Shown here piece by piece: positions 26,569 to 34,647 of a stretch of 63,234 bases of DNA. The notes under the pieces were generated by a model that was not told the origin of the DNA, did no database searches, and saw nothing but the letters and a program-made list of their open reading frames with translations. This DNA comes from Deltaproteobacteria bacterium (GTDB taxonomy: Bacteria; Myxococcota_A; Polyangia; JAAYKL01): contig JAUVDV010000025.1 of the NCBI GenBank assembly GCA_030595125.1, positions 1-63,234 on the forward strand, written 5' to 3'. Position numbers and translations under genes: made by a program. How positions within the stretch are numbered: the first letter of the stretch is position 1; every line of letters begins with the position of its first letter.

Positions 26569-27093
26569 ATGGCGCGATTCGCAAAAACCGTACTGAGCCG
26601 TCGAAAGCCGGCGGGGGCGCGGGGCCACGATATCGGGTGCGCTCGATCGGTCGCCGCGACAATCTTTCTTGCATTCTCGGTTTTCGTTTCCGGTTGCCTG
26701 GACGAAACCGAGGAAAGACAGATAGACAACGAACCGATCGACGGCGACCAGGGAGACACCGAAGATACCGACACAGGCGCTGATGCGGGAGATACCGATA
26801 CCGACTGGATGACGAACCCGTCCGGAATAAGGGGCTACGTTAAGATCGGTAATCCGTGGGAAGGCGTAATAGTCTCTGCGGGAAATCTGGGAACGAACAC
26901 GGGTGGAGGAGCTACCCATACCGATGTGGATGGATACTACGAAATCGAGTTGCCGAGCGGTGCCTACTCTGTCAGCGCGTTGTACTTTATGTCGAATGGG
27001 GCCGAATGCTGGGATGGACTGACACCTGTGATCGTCAGTACGGGTCTCTGGGTAGAGGTCGATCTTGACTTGGTTTGCGAAGACGTGGATTGA
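26569..27093 (+). CDS. Lipoprotein with carboxypeptidase-regulatory-like beta-sandwich
   Basis: The 174-residue protein has an unusually long n-region (about 28 residues) before a hydrophobic core and lipobox FVSGC (cysteine 43). An acidic linker (about 48-82) leads to one small beta-sandwich: GIRGYVKIG, GVIVSAGN, THTDVDGYYEIELPSGAYSV, the pattern of carboxypeptidase-regulatory-like/CarboxypepD_reg domains, which act as structural or binding modules at the surface. A GAAAGGAAA ribosome-binding site precedes the ATG. It is the first gene after the sigma-54 promoter and is 2 bases from the next lipoprotein gene. The later ATG options do not give a better signal peptide. Confidence 0.75.
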   Translation: MARFAKTVLSRRKPAGARGHDIGCARSVAATIFLAFSVFVSGCLDETEERQIDNEPIDGDQGDTEDTDTGADAGDTDTDWMTNPSGIRGYVKIGNPWEGVIVSAGNLGTNTGGGATHTDVDGYYEIELPSGAYSVSALYFMSNGAECWDGLTPVIVSTGLWVEVDLDLVCEDVD

Positions 27094-27095
27094 AC

Positions 27096-28355
27096 ATGTT
27101 CAAAACAATAAAATCCATTCCATTTATGTTTGTTGTGATCTTGCTCGGATGTGATTTCCATAATCAAGATGATAATTCGACCCAAAATGATGGGGAAGGA
27201 GGGTCGGTTTGCGTGGGCGACGAGACTACCGGTGACAGCGACGGTGACGGCATCTGCGACAGCGACGATCCTTGCCCATTGGAGCTGGTATGGGAGGGTA
27301 ACTATGAAATCACCGATGCTAACTCGTTGGACACCCTGCGGGACTATGCGGAGATAACCGGCTCGCTGATACTGGATCCGCAGTTCCCTCACCTTGATGG
27401 ACCCGAATGCCTGATGCGTATCGGGGGGGACTTGGTCATGCAGGGAAATGACACGGTTGTGACCGTTGACGGATTCCAACGCCTGGAGGAAGTAGCCGGT
27501 CATCTTTCGATTTCTCACAACACGGCAATCGAATCGTTGGATCTTGGGGGCTCGCTGAATTCCATAGACGGCGGCCTGTACTTGACTCAAAACCCCTATC
27601 TGAGCTCGATTAGCATCTCGCCTGTTCTGCAAAATGTGGAAGGGAACATCTGGCTAGTATATAGCTTCTCTCTCGAGTCGTTCAAACTGCCAGAAGAGTT
27701 ATCGTACATCGGTGGTGATCTTGTATTCAGCCGCAATTTCTCCCTGGTTTCCGTCGAATTTCCCAATTCACTCGAGGTGATCGACGGCGATATTGATTTC
27801 TCGCGAAACTTCGACCTGGCGGAGCTAAACCTTGGGAACGGTTTGACTCACATTGGTGGGCGTTTCTACTTCTACGAAAACGACGACTTGGTGAATCTTG
27901 AGTTTCCCGAAACACTCGAGTCAGTTGGTGGGGATGTGTATCTGTCTTCCAACCATAGTCTGAAGACAATCAGACTTCCCCAGTCACTTCAAAGCATTGG
28001 CGGTTCGCTGGATATCTCGCTAAACTACTATCTGGCGCAGCTGGTTTTCCCGACCGACCTGGAGAGTGTTGGTGCCGACCTCGCAATCGGAAAAGCCAAC
28101 CTATTGACGCATCTGGAACTTCCCGCCTCTTTGACCCATGTCGGGGGTTATTTTACGCTCCATAACAATCAGGGATTGATCAGTATCTCTGCACCGGGAC
28201 TGGAGTCTATCAGCGACAAATTTCAAGTGCATGAAAATCCGAATCTGCCCACTTGTCAGCCGGTGGAAATCATGGAGCAGCTAACCTCGTTTGGTAGTGC
28301 CTGCATCCAAAACAACGCAGTCGACACCTGCGACGACTTTACCGAAGGGTGCTGA
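27096..28355 (+). CDS. Lipoprotein with leucine-rich-like beta-helix repeats and Ca-binding-type loop
   Basis: The 419-residue product begins MFKTIKSIPFMFVVILLGC, with the lipidated cysteine at 19. A calcium-binding-like Asp loop (GDSDGDGICDSDDPC) precedes about nine repeats of 23-24 residues, for example LVSVEFPNSLEVIDGDIDFS, ending in a two-cysteine tail (PTCQPVEIMEQL and TCDDFTEGC). The fold and tail are those of the repeat lipoproteins at 487, 44165 and 50139, but the repeat consensus differs (FPxSLExIGGD instead of NLDGLSALTSVG), so it is a more distant member. ATG 27096 starts the signal peptide, two bases after the preceding stop; the frame is open from 27075. It is cotranscribed with 26569. 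Confidence 0.8.
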   Translation: MFKTIKSIPFMFVVILLGCDFHNQDDNSTQNDGEGGSVCVGDETTGDSDGDGICDSDDPCPLELVWEGNYEITDANSLDTLRDYAEITGSLILDPQFPHLDGPECLMRIGGDLVMQGNDTVVTVDGFQRLEEVAGHLSISHNTAIESLDLGGSLNSIDGGLYLTQNPYLSSISISPVLQNVEGNIWLVYSFSLESFKLPEELSYIGGDLVFSRNFSLVSVEFPNSLEVIDGDIDFSRNFDLAELNLGNGLTHIGGRFYFYENDDLVNLEFPETLESVGGDVYLSSNHSLKTIRLPQSLQSIGGSLDISLNYYLAQLVFPTDLESVGADLAIGKANLLTHLELPASLTHVGGYFTLHNNQGLISISAPGLESISDKFQVHENPNLPTCQPVEIMEQLTSFGSACIQNNAVDTCDDFTEGC

Positions 28356-28376
28356 GGAATCTTCCCTTACAAAAAA

Positions 28377-28415
28377 CCCCTATCCCCTCCCGGGGGAAAG
28401 GGCCGGGGATAGGGG
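28377..28415. repeat. REP-like palindromic element 2
   Basis: CCCCTATCCCC (28377-28387) and GGGGATAGGGG (28405-28415) are perfect 11-base arms with a G/C-rich centre (TCCCGGGGGAAAGGGCC). The element lies 21 bases after the lipoprotein stop and 11 bases before the right 23-bp repeat. It shares CCCCTATCCCC and GGGGAAAGGG with element 1, so similar palindromes bracket the lipoprotein pair. Confidence 0.7.
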
Positions 28416-28426
28416 GCAGTACGGTA

Positions 28427-28449
28427 CGGCCCGGACGCCGGGGATTGAA
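28427..28449. repeat. 23-bp direct repeat, right copy
   Basis: This copy is identical to 26250-26272 but non-coding here, just upstream of the porin-like gene. It appears to be the displaced 3' end of the spermidine-synthase-like gene after insertion of the lipoprotein pair between the copies. Confidence 0.85.
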
Positions 28450-28456
28450 GGCCAGG

Positions 28457-28485
28457 TTGACCTTGCTCGACCTTCTTGCGATAGT
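28457..28485 (+). promoter_or_regulatory. Sigma-70-type promoter for the porin-like gene
   Basis: TTGACC (28457-28462), 17 bases, then GATAGT (28480-28485). The start of transcription would fall at about 28492, almost on the ATG at 28494, and no SD is visible, so the message may be leaderless or nearly so. Confidence 0.45.
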
Positions 28486-28493
28486 CCGCCGAT

Positions 28494-30023
28494 ATGATGA
28501 GAATCGCTTTTATCATCGCTATTATCGCCGCGTCGGTGTCCATGGCTTCCGCTGCGGCGGCGGACGTCGAGGTCGACTGGGGCGCATTTGTCGAGAACGA
28601 TCTCTGGGCGTCGGTGCACCGGGTTGATGAGCCCGGCATCTACCGCAACCAGACCGCCCTGGGCTTCGACCTCAAGGCATCGCTGGTGCCGGATAAGCTC
28701 CGTTTCGTGGGGGATATCCAGTTCGTATGGACCGGCTTCACCAGGGATACCGAGTTCGAAGGCCTCACAACGCGAAACACGGTCTCCCCGTATCACTTCG
28801 AGAGCCAGGCGGCCTATATCGAGGTGATCGAGATCCTGCCGTACCTGGATTTGCGCGTGGGACGCCAGATCGTCCAGTGGGGCGCGTCAGATGTATTCAA
28901 CCCCACCAACAACCTGAACGCCCCCGACATGGAGGACCCGCTCAAACTCGGAGAACTCGTGGCCAACGAGATGATCAGGCTCGACTGGAATCCCGGGGGT
29001 GACAATTTCATCTTCACCGCGGTCTGGGTGCCGGTGTTCCAGCCCGCCATGGTGCCGGGCTCCGCCTTGCTGGCGGTTGGAGATCCCGAGTCCATGTTTC
29101 CGTTCGTCAGCCCGCAAACCAGGCTCCGGGCGGAACGCATCAGAAACATCTATTTGCGTAACCCCGAGTACTACAACATCCATCAGCCCCACGTGGTTGC
29201 GTCCATGCCCGAGTTCAGTATGGCCAACAGCCAGGTAGGTCTGAAGATGCAATGGCTGGTGGGCATGTTCGATATGTCGCTCTCCTACTACAAGGGTATC
29301 GACACTTTCCCGGTCCCCGTAAAGAGCTACTCCTCCGCCGAGCGAGCCGGCGAGTCCGCCGCGGACGGGACGCCCATCCTCGACGTGGACTCAGAGGTCA
29401 AACTGGTCTACCCCAAAAAGCAGGTGCTCGGCTTCGATATTGCGGGGCAACTGCCCTTCCTCGACGACGCCGGGTTCTGGCTCGAAGGGGCGGTGTTCTT
29501 TCCCGAGACAGTGCAGATGTCTTTCGACATCACCGAGGTAGCACCGGGGGCCGAGGTGATCATCGACGACGTTGTGACGGACCAGCCGTATTTCAAGTAC
29601 ACGATAGGCGCCGACTACTCCATCAACGAGCATCTGTTCGTCACCGCTCAGTTCCTGCACGGTTTCCTGGACGAGTTCGGATCGCACGCCATCAACAATT
29701 ACTGGATCGCCACCGTGGACATCAAGATGGCACAGGAACGCGTGCTGCTGCGGCTGGTCGGCATGGGCGAAATCCCCCACGAAGACGACGATATTCCCCT
29801 CGACGACGACGGTGACGGCCGAGTGGAGTCCTTCGCCATGGGCGCCACCAATGACGGAACCATCGGATCCCTCGTCCTCTTTCCCTCCATTGTCGTCCGG
29901 CCCATCGACGGCCTGGAGATGGCCCTGGGGAGCTACTTCCTCCTGGGACACGACGAGTCCAAATTCGGCATGCCCGCCGCGGGACCGTCCCTCGCATTCT
30001 TCCGCGCCAAGGCGTCTTTCTGA
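28494..30023 (+). CDS. Outer-membrane DUF1302-like porin
   Basis: The 509-residue protein has a signal peptide (MMRIAFIIAIIAASVSMASA) and a long series of amphipathic strands. The segment LDLRVGRQIVQWGASDVFNP followed by TNNLNAPDMEDPLKLGE is the hallmark of the DUF1302 family, long predicted outer-membrane barrels whose transport role is not well defined. An acidic loop (HEDDDIPLDDDGDGRVE, about residues 423-439) resembles a Ca-binding surface loop. The C-terminus ends FFRAKASF with terminal Phe, as expected for Bam substrates. ATG 28494 and 28497 are both possible. It is followed 46 bases later by a Crp/Fnr regulator gene. Confidence 0.8.
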   Translation: MMRIAFIIAIIAASVSMASAAAADVEVDWGAFVENDLWASVHRVDEPGIYRNQTALGFDLKASLVPDKLRFVGDIQFVWTGFTRDTEFEGLTTRNTVSPYHFESQAAYIEVIEILPYLDLRVGRQIVQWGASDVFNPTNNLNAPDMEDPLKLGELVANEMIRLDWNPGGDNFIFTAVWVPVFQPAMVPGSALLAVGDPESMFPFVSPQTRLRAERIRNIYLRNPEYYNIHQPHVVASMPEFSMANSQVGLKMQWLVGMFDMSLSYYKGIDTFPVPVKSYSSAERAGESAADGTPILDVDSEVKLVYPKKQVLGFDIAGQLPFLDDAGFWLEGAVFFPETVQMSFDITEVAPGAEVIIDDVVTDQPYFKYTIGADYSINEHLFVTAQFLHGFLDEFGSHAINNYWIATVDIKMAQERVLLRLVGMGEIPHEDDDIPLDDDGDGRVESFAMGATNDGTIGSLVLFPSIVVRPIDGLEMALGSYFLLGHDESKFGMPAAGPSLAFFRAKASF

Positions 30024-30030
30024 AGCCATG

Positions 30031-30058
30031 TTGCTTTTGCTCAGGCATCGTCTAGAAT
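30031..30058 (+). promoter_or_regulatory. Possible sigma-70-type promoter before the Crp/Fnr gene
   Basis: TTGCTT (30031-30036), 16 bases, TAGAAT (30053-30058). The predicted start would be within a few bases of ATG 30070 and no SD is seen, again suggesting a very short leader. Confidence 0.35.
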
Positions 30059-30069
30059 TATCCTGAATC

Positions 30070-30729
30070 ATGGATATCAATTCCAAAAACGCGGAACGCC
30101 TGTTCGAGAAATTCGGCAGGAGCTACAGCGGCGGCGATCTCATTTTCTCCGAGGAGACCGAGGCGAACGAGATCTTCATGATCCTGGAGGGTCGCGTCCG
30201 GCTCATTCGGAAAGTTCGCCATGTGGAGAGGGATATAATCATTCTCAAGGTGGGGGATATCTTCGGCGAGAATGCACTGGAAAAAGGGCACATGAGAACG
30301 GCCTCGGCGGTGGCCCTGGGCGATTGCCGCGTGCTGGCCTTCGTATCCAGCGCCTTCGAGGCGCTGATGCGCGATCAATCGGATATCGCGCTCAAGCTGA
30401 TCAGCCAACTCATCCGACGCCTCGGAGCCTCCGAGGAGCGCATCGAGAACATGATGTTGCGCGACTCCCAGAGCAAGATCGTCAACACTTTGATCAGGCT
30501 CTCAATCCTGGAATCGCCATCGGAGTCCCACGTAATGCTCAGCATTTCACCTATCGAGATCTCTTCGCGCATCGGACTCGACGTGGATTCCGTCAAGAGG
30601 GGGATCCTCCAACTCAAGGAGAACCGATACCTGGGAATCGTCGGGGAAAAGCTGGAGATCTACGACGTGGGCGCTCTCCAGAAACTCTATCGACTTATGG
30701 GGATGAAGGAAGAACTGAAGAAAACCTAG
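30070..30729 (+). CDS. Crp/Fnr-family transcriptional regulator
   Basis: The 219-residue protein has an N-terminal cyclic-nucleotide-binding-like beta-roll (GGDLIFSEETEANEIFMILE, VGDIFGENALEKGHMRTASA), a long dimerisation helix (about 105-140, LISQLIRRLGASEERIENMM) and a C-terminal winged helix (ISPIEISSRIGLDVDSVKRG, about 160-205). There are no Fnr-type cysteines, and the GE...RTASA loop is only partly like the cAMP pocket of CRP, so the ligand is uncertain. Such regulators bind DNA as dimers. The gene may regulate the porin-like gene just upstream or the exported protein downstream. Confidence 0.88.
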   Translation: MDINSKNAERLFEKFGRSYSGGDLIFSEETEANEIFMILEGRVRLIRKVRHVERDIIILKVGDIFGENALEKGHMRTASAVALGDCRVLAFVSSAFEALMRDQSDIALKLISQLIRRLGASEERIENMMLRDSQSKIVNTLIRLSILESPSESHVMLSISPIEISSRIGLDVDSVKRGILQLKENRYLGIVGEKLEIYDVGALQKLYRLMGMKEELKKT

Positions 30730-30797
30730 AATCTCGTTCTTTTATAAACGTCAAATAGCTGACTGACAAAAAGCTTACCAGGCGGGAGGCGTGAAAT

Positions 30798-31418
30798 ATG
30801 CGGAGCAACGGCTTTTTTTCGATGATACTCGTGGCGGCGCTCGTTGCGGCGGCGCCGGCGGTGATGGCGGCGAACGTCTACCTGAACGGTGTGGACATAA
30901 GCGGCGTGCGAAATCAGACCTTCAAGGAATCCACCGTTTTCATTGACCACAATGGGGACATCCACATCAATTCCTCGAAGTACAAGGTGGAGGTGGTTGA
31001 TGACGACTCGGAACCTTCCGGCACGTCTGCCACCGAGGCTGAAGCCGGCGCCAACCCCAGACTCGCGTCCAGATATTTCCTCGCTACCAAGCCTTCCAAA
31101 GGCGGCCGTGCGCAATACGATCTGGTCGTCAAGGTCAACGGTATCGAGCGCAAGTTGATCAAGTCGGGATCCCCGACGATCATCACGGAGATCTCCGCCT
31201 GGTTCAAAAAGGGCAAGAACAAGGTCGAGATCATAGCGAGGAAAAACGCGGCCGGGGGACGAAGATCCGTGTTGTCCTCTGACAAGCTGGAGATCCTCAT
31301 CGGCGCCGGTCACGAGGAAGGCAACATTATCAAAATGGATCTGGTCCATGTTTCTTTCAAGTGCAACGCCTCGCAGATAACCGAGATCAAGAAGCACTAT
31401 ACGATCAACGCAATCTGA
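30798..31418 (+). CDS. Exported hypothetical protein
   Basis: The 206-residue protein has a signal peptide (MRSNGFFSMILVAALVAAAPAVMA) and a compact, lysine-rich mature part starting ANVYLNGVDISGVRNQTFKE. Two regions are evident: a short head (about 25-62) and, after a Ser/Ala/Glu linker, a beta-rich domain (about 88-205) with VNGIERKLIKSGSPTIITEI and WFKKGKNKVEIIARKN, which has the look of a carbohydrate-binding or jelly-roll fold. GGGAGGCG precedes the ATG. No family is recognised with confidence. The gene stands between a Crp/Fnr regulator and a Tgl/PilF-like lipoprotein. Confidence 0.65.
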   Translation: MRSNGFFSMILVAALVAAAPAVMAANVYLNGVDISGVRNQTFKESTVFIDHNGDIHINSSKYKVEVVDDDSEPSGTSATEAEAGANPRLASRYFLATKPSKGGRAQYDLVVKVNGIERKLIKSGSPTIITEISAWFKKGKNKVEIIARKNAAGGRRSVLSSDKLEILIGAGHEEGNIIKMDLVHVSFKCNASQITEIKKHYTINAI

Positions 31419-31546
31419 GTCGTTTCAGCGGTAACACCCCGGTAACAAAGCGTTTTTCACCGCCCCTCTCCTTGACCGAAACCGGTATTCCTGATACGCA
31501 GCTTCTTTGTGGCTCTAGCCTGCTTGATGCGCCAAATGAGGAGACG

Positions 31547-32332
31547 ATGGTGAAAGGCACATACCCGATCATACTGTTCCTCGCAGGGGTCTTCCTGGCC
31601 GCTTGTGGCGCAGCCGATATTTCCGAGAGTGACGCAAGGAAATCGGAACGATTCTACCAGGCGGCGTATGTGGTCTGGTTCCAGGAGCACAACAACCTGG
31701 AGGCCATTCGGCACCTCACAAGAGCGGTGGAGGCCAATCCGAACAACGATAATGCCCACTACCTGCTCGGCACCATCAGGCTCGGGAGAAGTGAATACGA
31801 TCTGGCAGAGAAGCACCTTCGCAAAGCGCTCAAACTACGCGACACAAGCAGGCCGACGCAACGGGTCGAGGTCCTCAACAGTATGGGTGTGTTGTTGATC
31901 CATACCAGGCAGCTCGACGAGGCAGTGGTGCTGCTCAAGGAAGCCTCAGCAGAGGTTCTGAACCGCGAGCCGTGGCTGGCCATGGGCAACCTGGGGTGGG
32001 CGTATATCGAATTGGGCGAGTACGACAAGGCAGTGGAGATTCTACGTCTGGCTCTGTTCGACCAGCCTCTGTTCTGCGTGGGAAAATTCAGGCTCGGTGA
32101 AGCTTACTATCAAAAGGGTGAGTACGAGATGGCCCTCGCGAGCCTCGAGAGCGCGATAAATATAACGGACGGTGGATGCGATCAGATGCAGGAAACTCAC
32201 CAGCTGCTCGGAATGACCCACCTGAGAATTGGTAACGAGACGGATGCCAGGGATGCCTTCGAGCGCTGCCGTGAAATAGATCCCACCAGCGAGGTGGGAG
32301 CCGACTGCACAAAGACACTGGCCGGCCTGTAA
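31547..32332 (+). CDS. TPR lipoprotein, PilF/PilW/Tgl-like type IV pilus assembly factor
   Basis: The 261-residue product starts at ATG 31547 (GAGGAGA upstream), giving a lipoprotein signal with lipobox LAAC (cysteine 20). The frame is open back to 31361 but that extension has no signal. The mature part is six TPRs (for example NLEAIRHLTRAVEANPNNDN, SEYDLAEKHLRKALKLRDTS), a length and layout matching Tgl of Myxococcus and PilF/PilW, outer-membrane lipoproteins needed to assemble the PilQ secretin. No other pil gene is in the window, so the assignment rests on fold, length and repeat pattern. Confidence 0.7.
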   Translation: MVKGTYPIILFLAGVFLAACGAADISESDARKSERFYQAAYVVWFQEHNNLEAIRHLTRAVEANPNNDNAHYLLGTIRLGRSEYDLAEKHLRKALKLRDTSRPTQRVEVLNSMGVLLIHTRQLDEAVVLLKEASAEVLNREPWLAMGNLGWAYIELGEYDKAVEILRLALFDQPLFCVGKFRLGEAYYQKGEYEMALASLESAINITDGGCDQMQETHQLLGMTHLRIGNETDARDAFERCREIDPTSEVGADCTKTLAGL

Positions 32333-32351
32333 ACAGCCCGGAGAACAAGAG

Positions 32352-33719
32352 ATGCCGCAAGCGCAACACCAGAGCCACCGGTTTGCAGACACGCTGAAAC
32401 GGCTTCTTCGGCGAAATGCGGGACCGAACATCCGCAAAATCCTGGAGCGCACGCATCCGGTGGATCTCGCCGGGGTCCTCGGCCAGTTCATCCCGGATGA
32501 TCAGCTGCGTCTCTTGTCTCTCGCGGGTGGCAACACAATGCAGGCGGAGGTGGTCTCCGCCCTGTCCATGCGAATGGCGACAGATCTTGTCGAACAGATG
32601 CCGCTTGATCGTGCGGTGGCCATTGTTCGAGAGATGTCGGGTGACGACAGCGCCGACCTCCTCGGCGAACTGGAAGAGACCCTGTCGGCCAAGATCATCG
32701 AGGCCATGCCGGTGGAGGAATCCGAAGAGGTCACCGAGCTACTTCGATACGGGGAGGCCACGGCCGGCGGTATCATGAGCCCGGACGTTCTGGCCATTCC
32801 CCAGGACATGAGCGCATCGGAGGCCATTCTCACCGTCCAGGAATCCCCGGATGTGGAGATGGCCTTCTACCTCTACGTGGTCAATGATCACGATTCCCTT
32901 GTGGGCGTGCTTTCACTACGTCAGCTCGTCACCTGCCGGCCCGAATCGATCATCAAGGACATCATGAACCCGCAGGTGGTATCGGTAAAAACAGAGGAGG
33001 ATCAGGAGGAGGTTGCACGGATTGTTTCTCGATATGACTTCCTCGCGGTGCCCGTTGTGGACGATACGAACAGACTCGTGGGCATGGTAACGGTGGACGA
33101 CGTCATCGACGTTATCAGGGAAGAGGCCACCGAAGATATTCTCAAGATGGCCGGCGCCGGCGATAATTACGACGAACGGCGGTCCCCGCTCAGGTCGATC
33201 TGGCTTCGCGCACCGTGGCTCTCTGCGGCCCTGGTCGGCGGCATTGTGGCCTCCTTCGTGATCACCGGGTTCGAAGAAACCCTGGCTCGTTATCTTCCGC
33301 TGGCGGCGTTCATCCCGGTAATCATCGGAATGGCCGGAAACGTGGGCACTCAGACCCTGGCCATCGTCGTGCGCGGTCTTGCCACCAGAAAAATCGACGT
33401 CAAGAAATTCTGGCGGGTAGTCGGAAGCGAGATACTCGTCGGCTCCGTTCTGGGAATTCTCTTCGGAGTGGCCCTCGGAGCCATGGGGTTCTTCCGGTTC
33501 CGGGGCGACTCCGTAGCCGACCCCTTCCTGCTCGCCGTGGCAGTGGGTTCCGCCTCCGCTGTCGCGATGGTGCTCGCCGCCACGGTCGCTGCCGCCATAC
33601 CCATGCTGTTCGCGCGTTTGCACATCGATCCGGCGGTTGCCACCGGTCCCTTCGTGACAACCGCAGTCGATATCATCGGAGTAATTGTCTATTTCAATAT
33701 CGTAACGGCCATCGTTTGA
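32352..33719 (+). CDS. mgtE: Magnesium transporter MgtE
   Basis: The 455-residue protein has the full MgtE order: a helical N domain (about 30-130, HPVDLAGVLGQF, LLGELEETLSAKIIEAMPVE), tandem CBS domains (about 135-258, ATAGGIMSPDVLAIPQDMSA, VVDDTNRLVGMVTVDDVIDV) and five transmembrane helices (about 275-455) with the conserved pore segment PVIIGMAGNVGTQTL. MgtE forms a dimeric inner-membrane channel for Mg2+ that closes when the cytoplasmic domains bind Mg2+. The ATG at 32352 lies 20 bases after the TPR lipoprotein stop. The recO gene overlaps its stop codon. Confidence 0.93.
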   Translation: MPQAQHQSHRFADTLKRLLRRNAGPNIRKILERTHPVDLAGVLGQFIPDDQLRLLSLAGGNTMQAEVVSALSMRMATDLVEQMPLDRAVAIVREMSGDDSADLLGELEETLSAKIIEAMPVEESEEVTELLRYGEATAGGIMSPDVLAIPQDMSASEAILTVQESPDVEMAFYLYVVNDHDSLVGVLSLRQLVTCRPESIIKDIMNPQVVSVKTEEDQEEVARIVSRYDFLAVPVVDDTNRLVGMVTVDDVIDVIREEATEDILKMAGAGDNYDERRSPLRSIWLRAPWLSAALVGGIVASFVITGFEETLARYLPLAAFIPVIIGMAGNVGTQTLAIVVRGLATRKIDVKKFWRVVGSEILVGSVLGILFGVALGAMGFFRFRGDSVADPFLLAVAVGSASAVAMVLAATVAAAIPMLFARLHIDPAVATGPFVTTAVDIIGVIVYFNIVTAIV

Positions 33720-34474
33720 GCCAGAACATAAAGGTCACCAGGGCGTTCATCTTGCGCACGGTGGACTACCGCGATTCAGATCGAATACTGACCTTGTTCA
33801 CCAGGGAGATGGGAAAGATAAGCGCCATCGCCAGGTGGGCTCGCAGCTCGAAAAAGAGGTTTGGAGGAGCGCTCGAACCATTCGCGTTGCTGGAGGTTTC
33901 CCTCGGCCGCGGGCGAGGGCACGAAAAAATGTTCCTGCTGAACGAGGCCTTGCTTGTGGACTCTCACCCCGGTCTCGCTACCGATCTCGACCGCATCGGC
34001 TCGGCTGCTCTCGTCACTGAGTTGGTGCGGGAACTCACCCCCGAGAATGATCCGGATCCCCGAATGTTCGATCTTCTGCGCGAGTTCATGTCCCTGGTGT
34101 CTGCCCCAAAGACAGTATCCGTGAAAGGACTCGCTCTATGCGCCAAGCTTCGTGTGCTCGCATTCTGTGGCGTGGCGGTCGGGATCGGATGTTGCACTAC
34201 CTGTGGAACACCGGTGCCCCGGAACAAAAAGGCATACTTCGACCCCCATCGTGGGGGGATCGTCTGCACTCCGTGCGGCGGAGGCCCCATCCTCTTGTGC
34301 GCCGACGCGGCAAACGCGTTGACCCTGATGGAAAAGCGCGACCTGAGTGCAATTTCCACAATGACATTCGATGATGCGGTTCTCGACGAGATATATTCAG
34401 CGATAAGCAAGTTCACTGAGCAACAACTCGACCATCCCTTGCGCTCCAGTTTTTTCCTCGACCAGGTGAAGTGA
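33716..34474 (+). CDS. recO: DNA repair protein RecO
   Basis: The product is about 252 residues with an N-terminal OB fold (TRAFILRTVDYRDSDRILTL, FTREMGKISAIARWARSSKK), a helical middle and a zinc ribbon with CTTC (about 162-165) and CTPC. RecO anneals ssDNA-SSB complexes and loads RecA together with RecR in gap repair. No ATG lies at the expected place. TTG 33716 overlaps the mgtE stop (TTGA) and gives a normal family N-terminus, so it is chosen; ATA 33728 would be the only alternative close by. The frame is open far upstream inside mgtE, but that part is not RecO-like. Confidence 0.88.
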   Translation: MSQNIKVTRAFILRTVDYRDSDRILTLFTREMGKISAIARWARSSKKRFGGALEPFALLEVSLGRGRGHEKMFLLNEALLVDSHPGLATDLDRIGSAALVTELVRELTPENDPDPRMFDLLREFMSLVSAPKTVSVKGLALCAKLRVLAFCGVAVGIGCCTTCGTPVPRNKKAYFDPHRGGIVCTPCGGGPILLCADAANALTLMEKRDLSAISTMTFDDAVLDEIYSAISKFTEQQLDHPLRSSFFLDQVK

Positions 34475-34528
34475 TTTGGATGGATTCCATGACCATGTGA
34501 AATGTTCATTTTCCATGTCCGGCCCTGC

Positions 34529-34557
34529 TTGACAGTGAACGGTACGTCTTCTATACT
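34529..34557 (+). promoter_or_regulatory. Strong sigma-70-type promoter
   Basis: TTGACA (34529-34534), 17 bases, TATACT (34552-34557): a perfect -35 and five of six -10 positions. It lies in the 173-base gap after recO and would give a leader of about 84 bases to the HEAT-type lipoprotein at 34648. Confidence 0.75.
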
Positions 34558-34647
34558 CGCCCACATAACGTAGAACCGTAACGGCTTGTATTTAAAAGGA
34601 ATTTCGTCAAAATAGCGCGAACGGCGCAGAAAGACGCAGGTGGGTTC

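Noticed and set aside
31510-31524. Sigma-54-like TGGCTC...CTGC before the Tgl/PilF-like lipoprotein
   Set aside because: GG and GC are separated by nine bases instead of ten and the half-sites are poor, so it is not called.
33215-33715. Long N-terminal extension of RecO
   Set aside because: It lies within mgtE in another frame and shows no family similarity; RecO begins at the mgtE stop.
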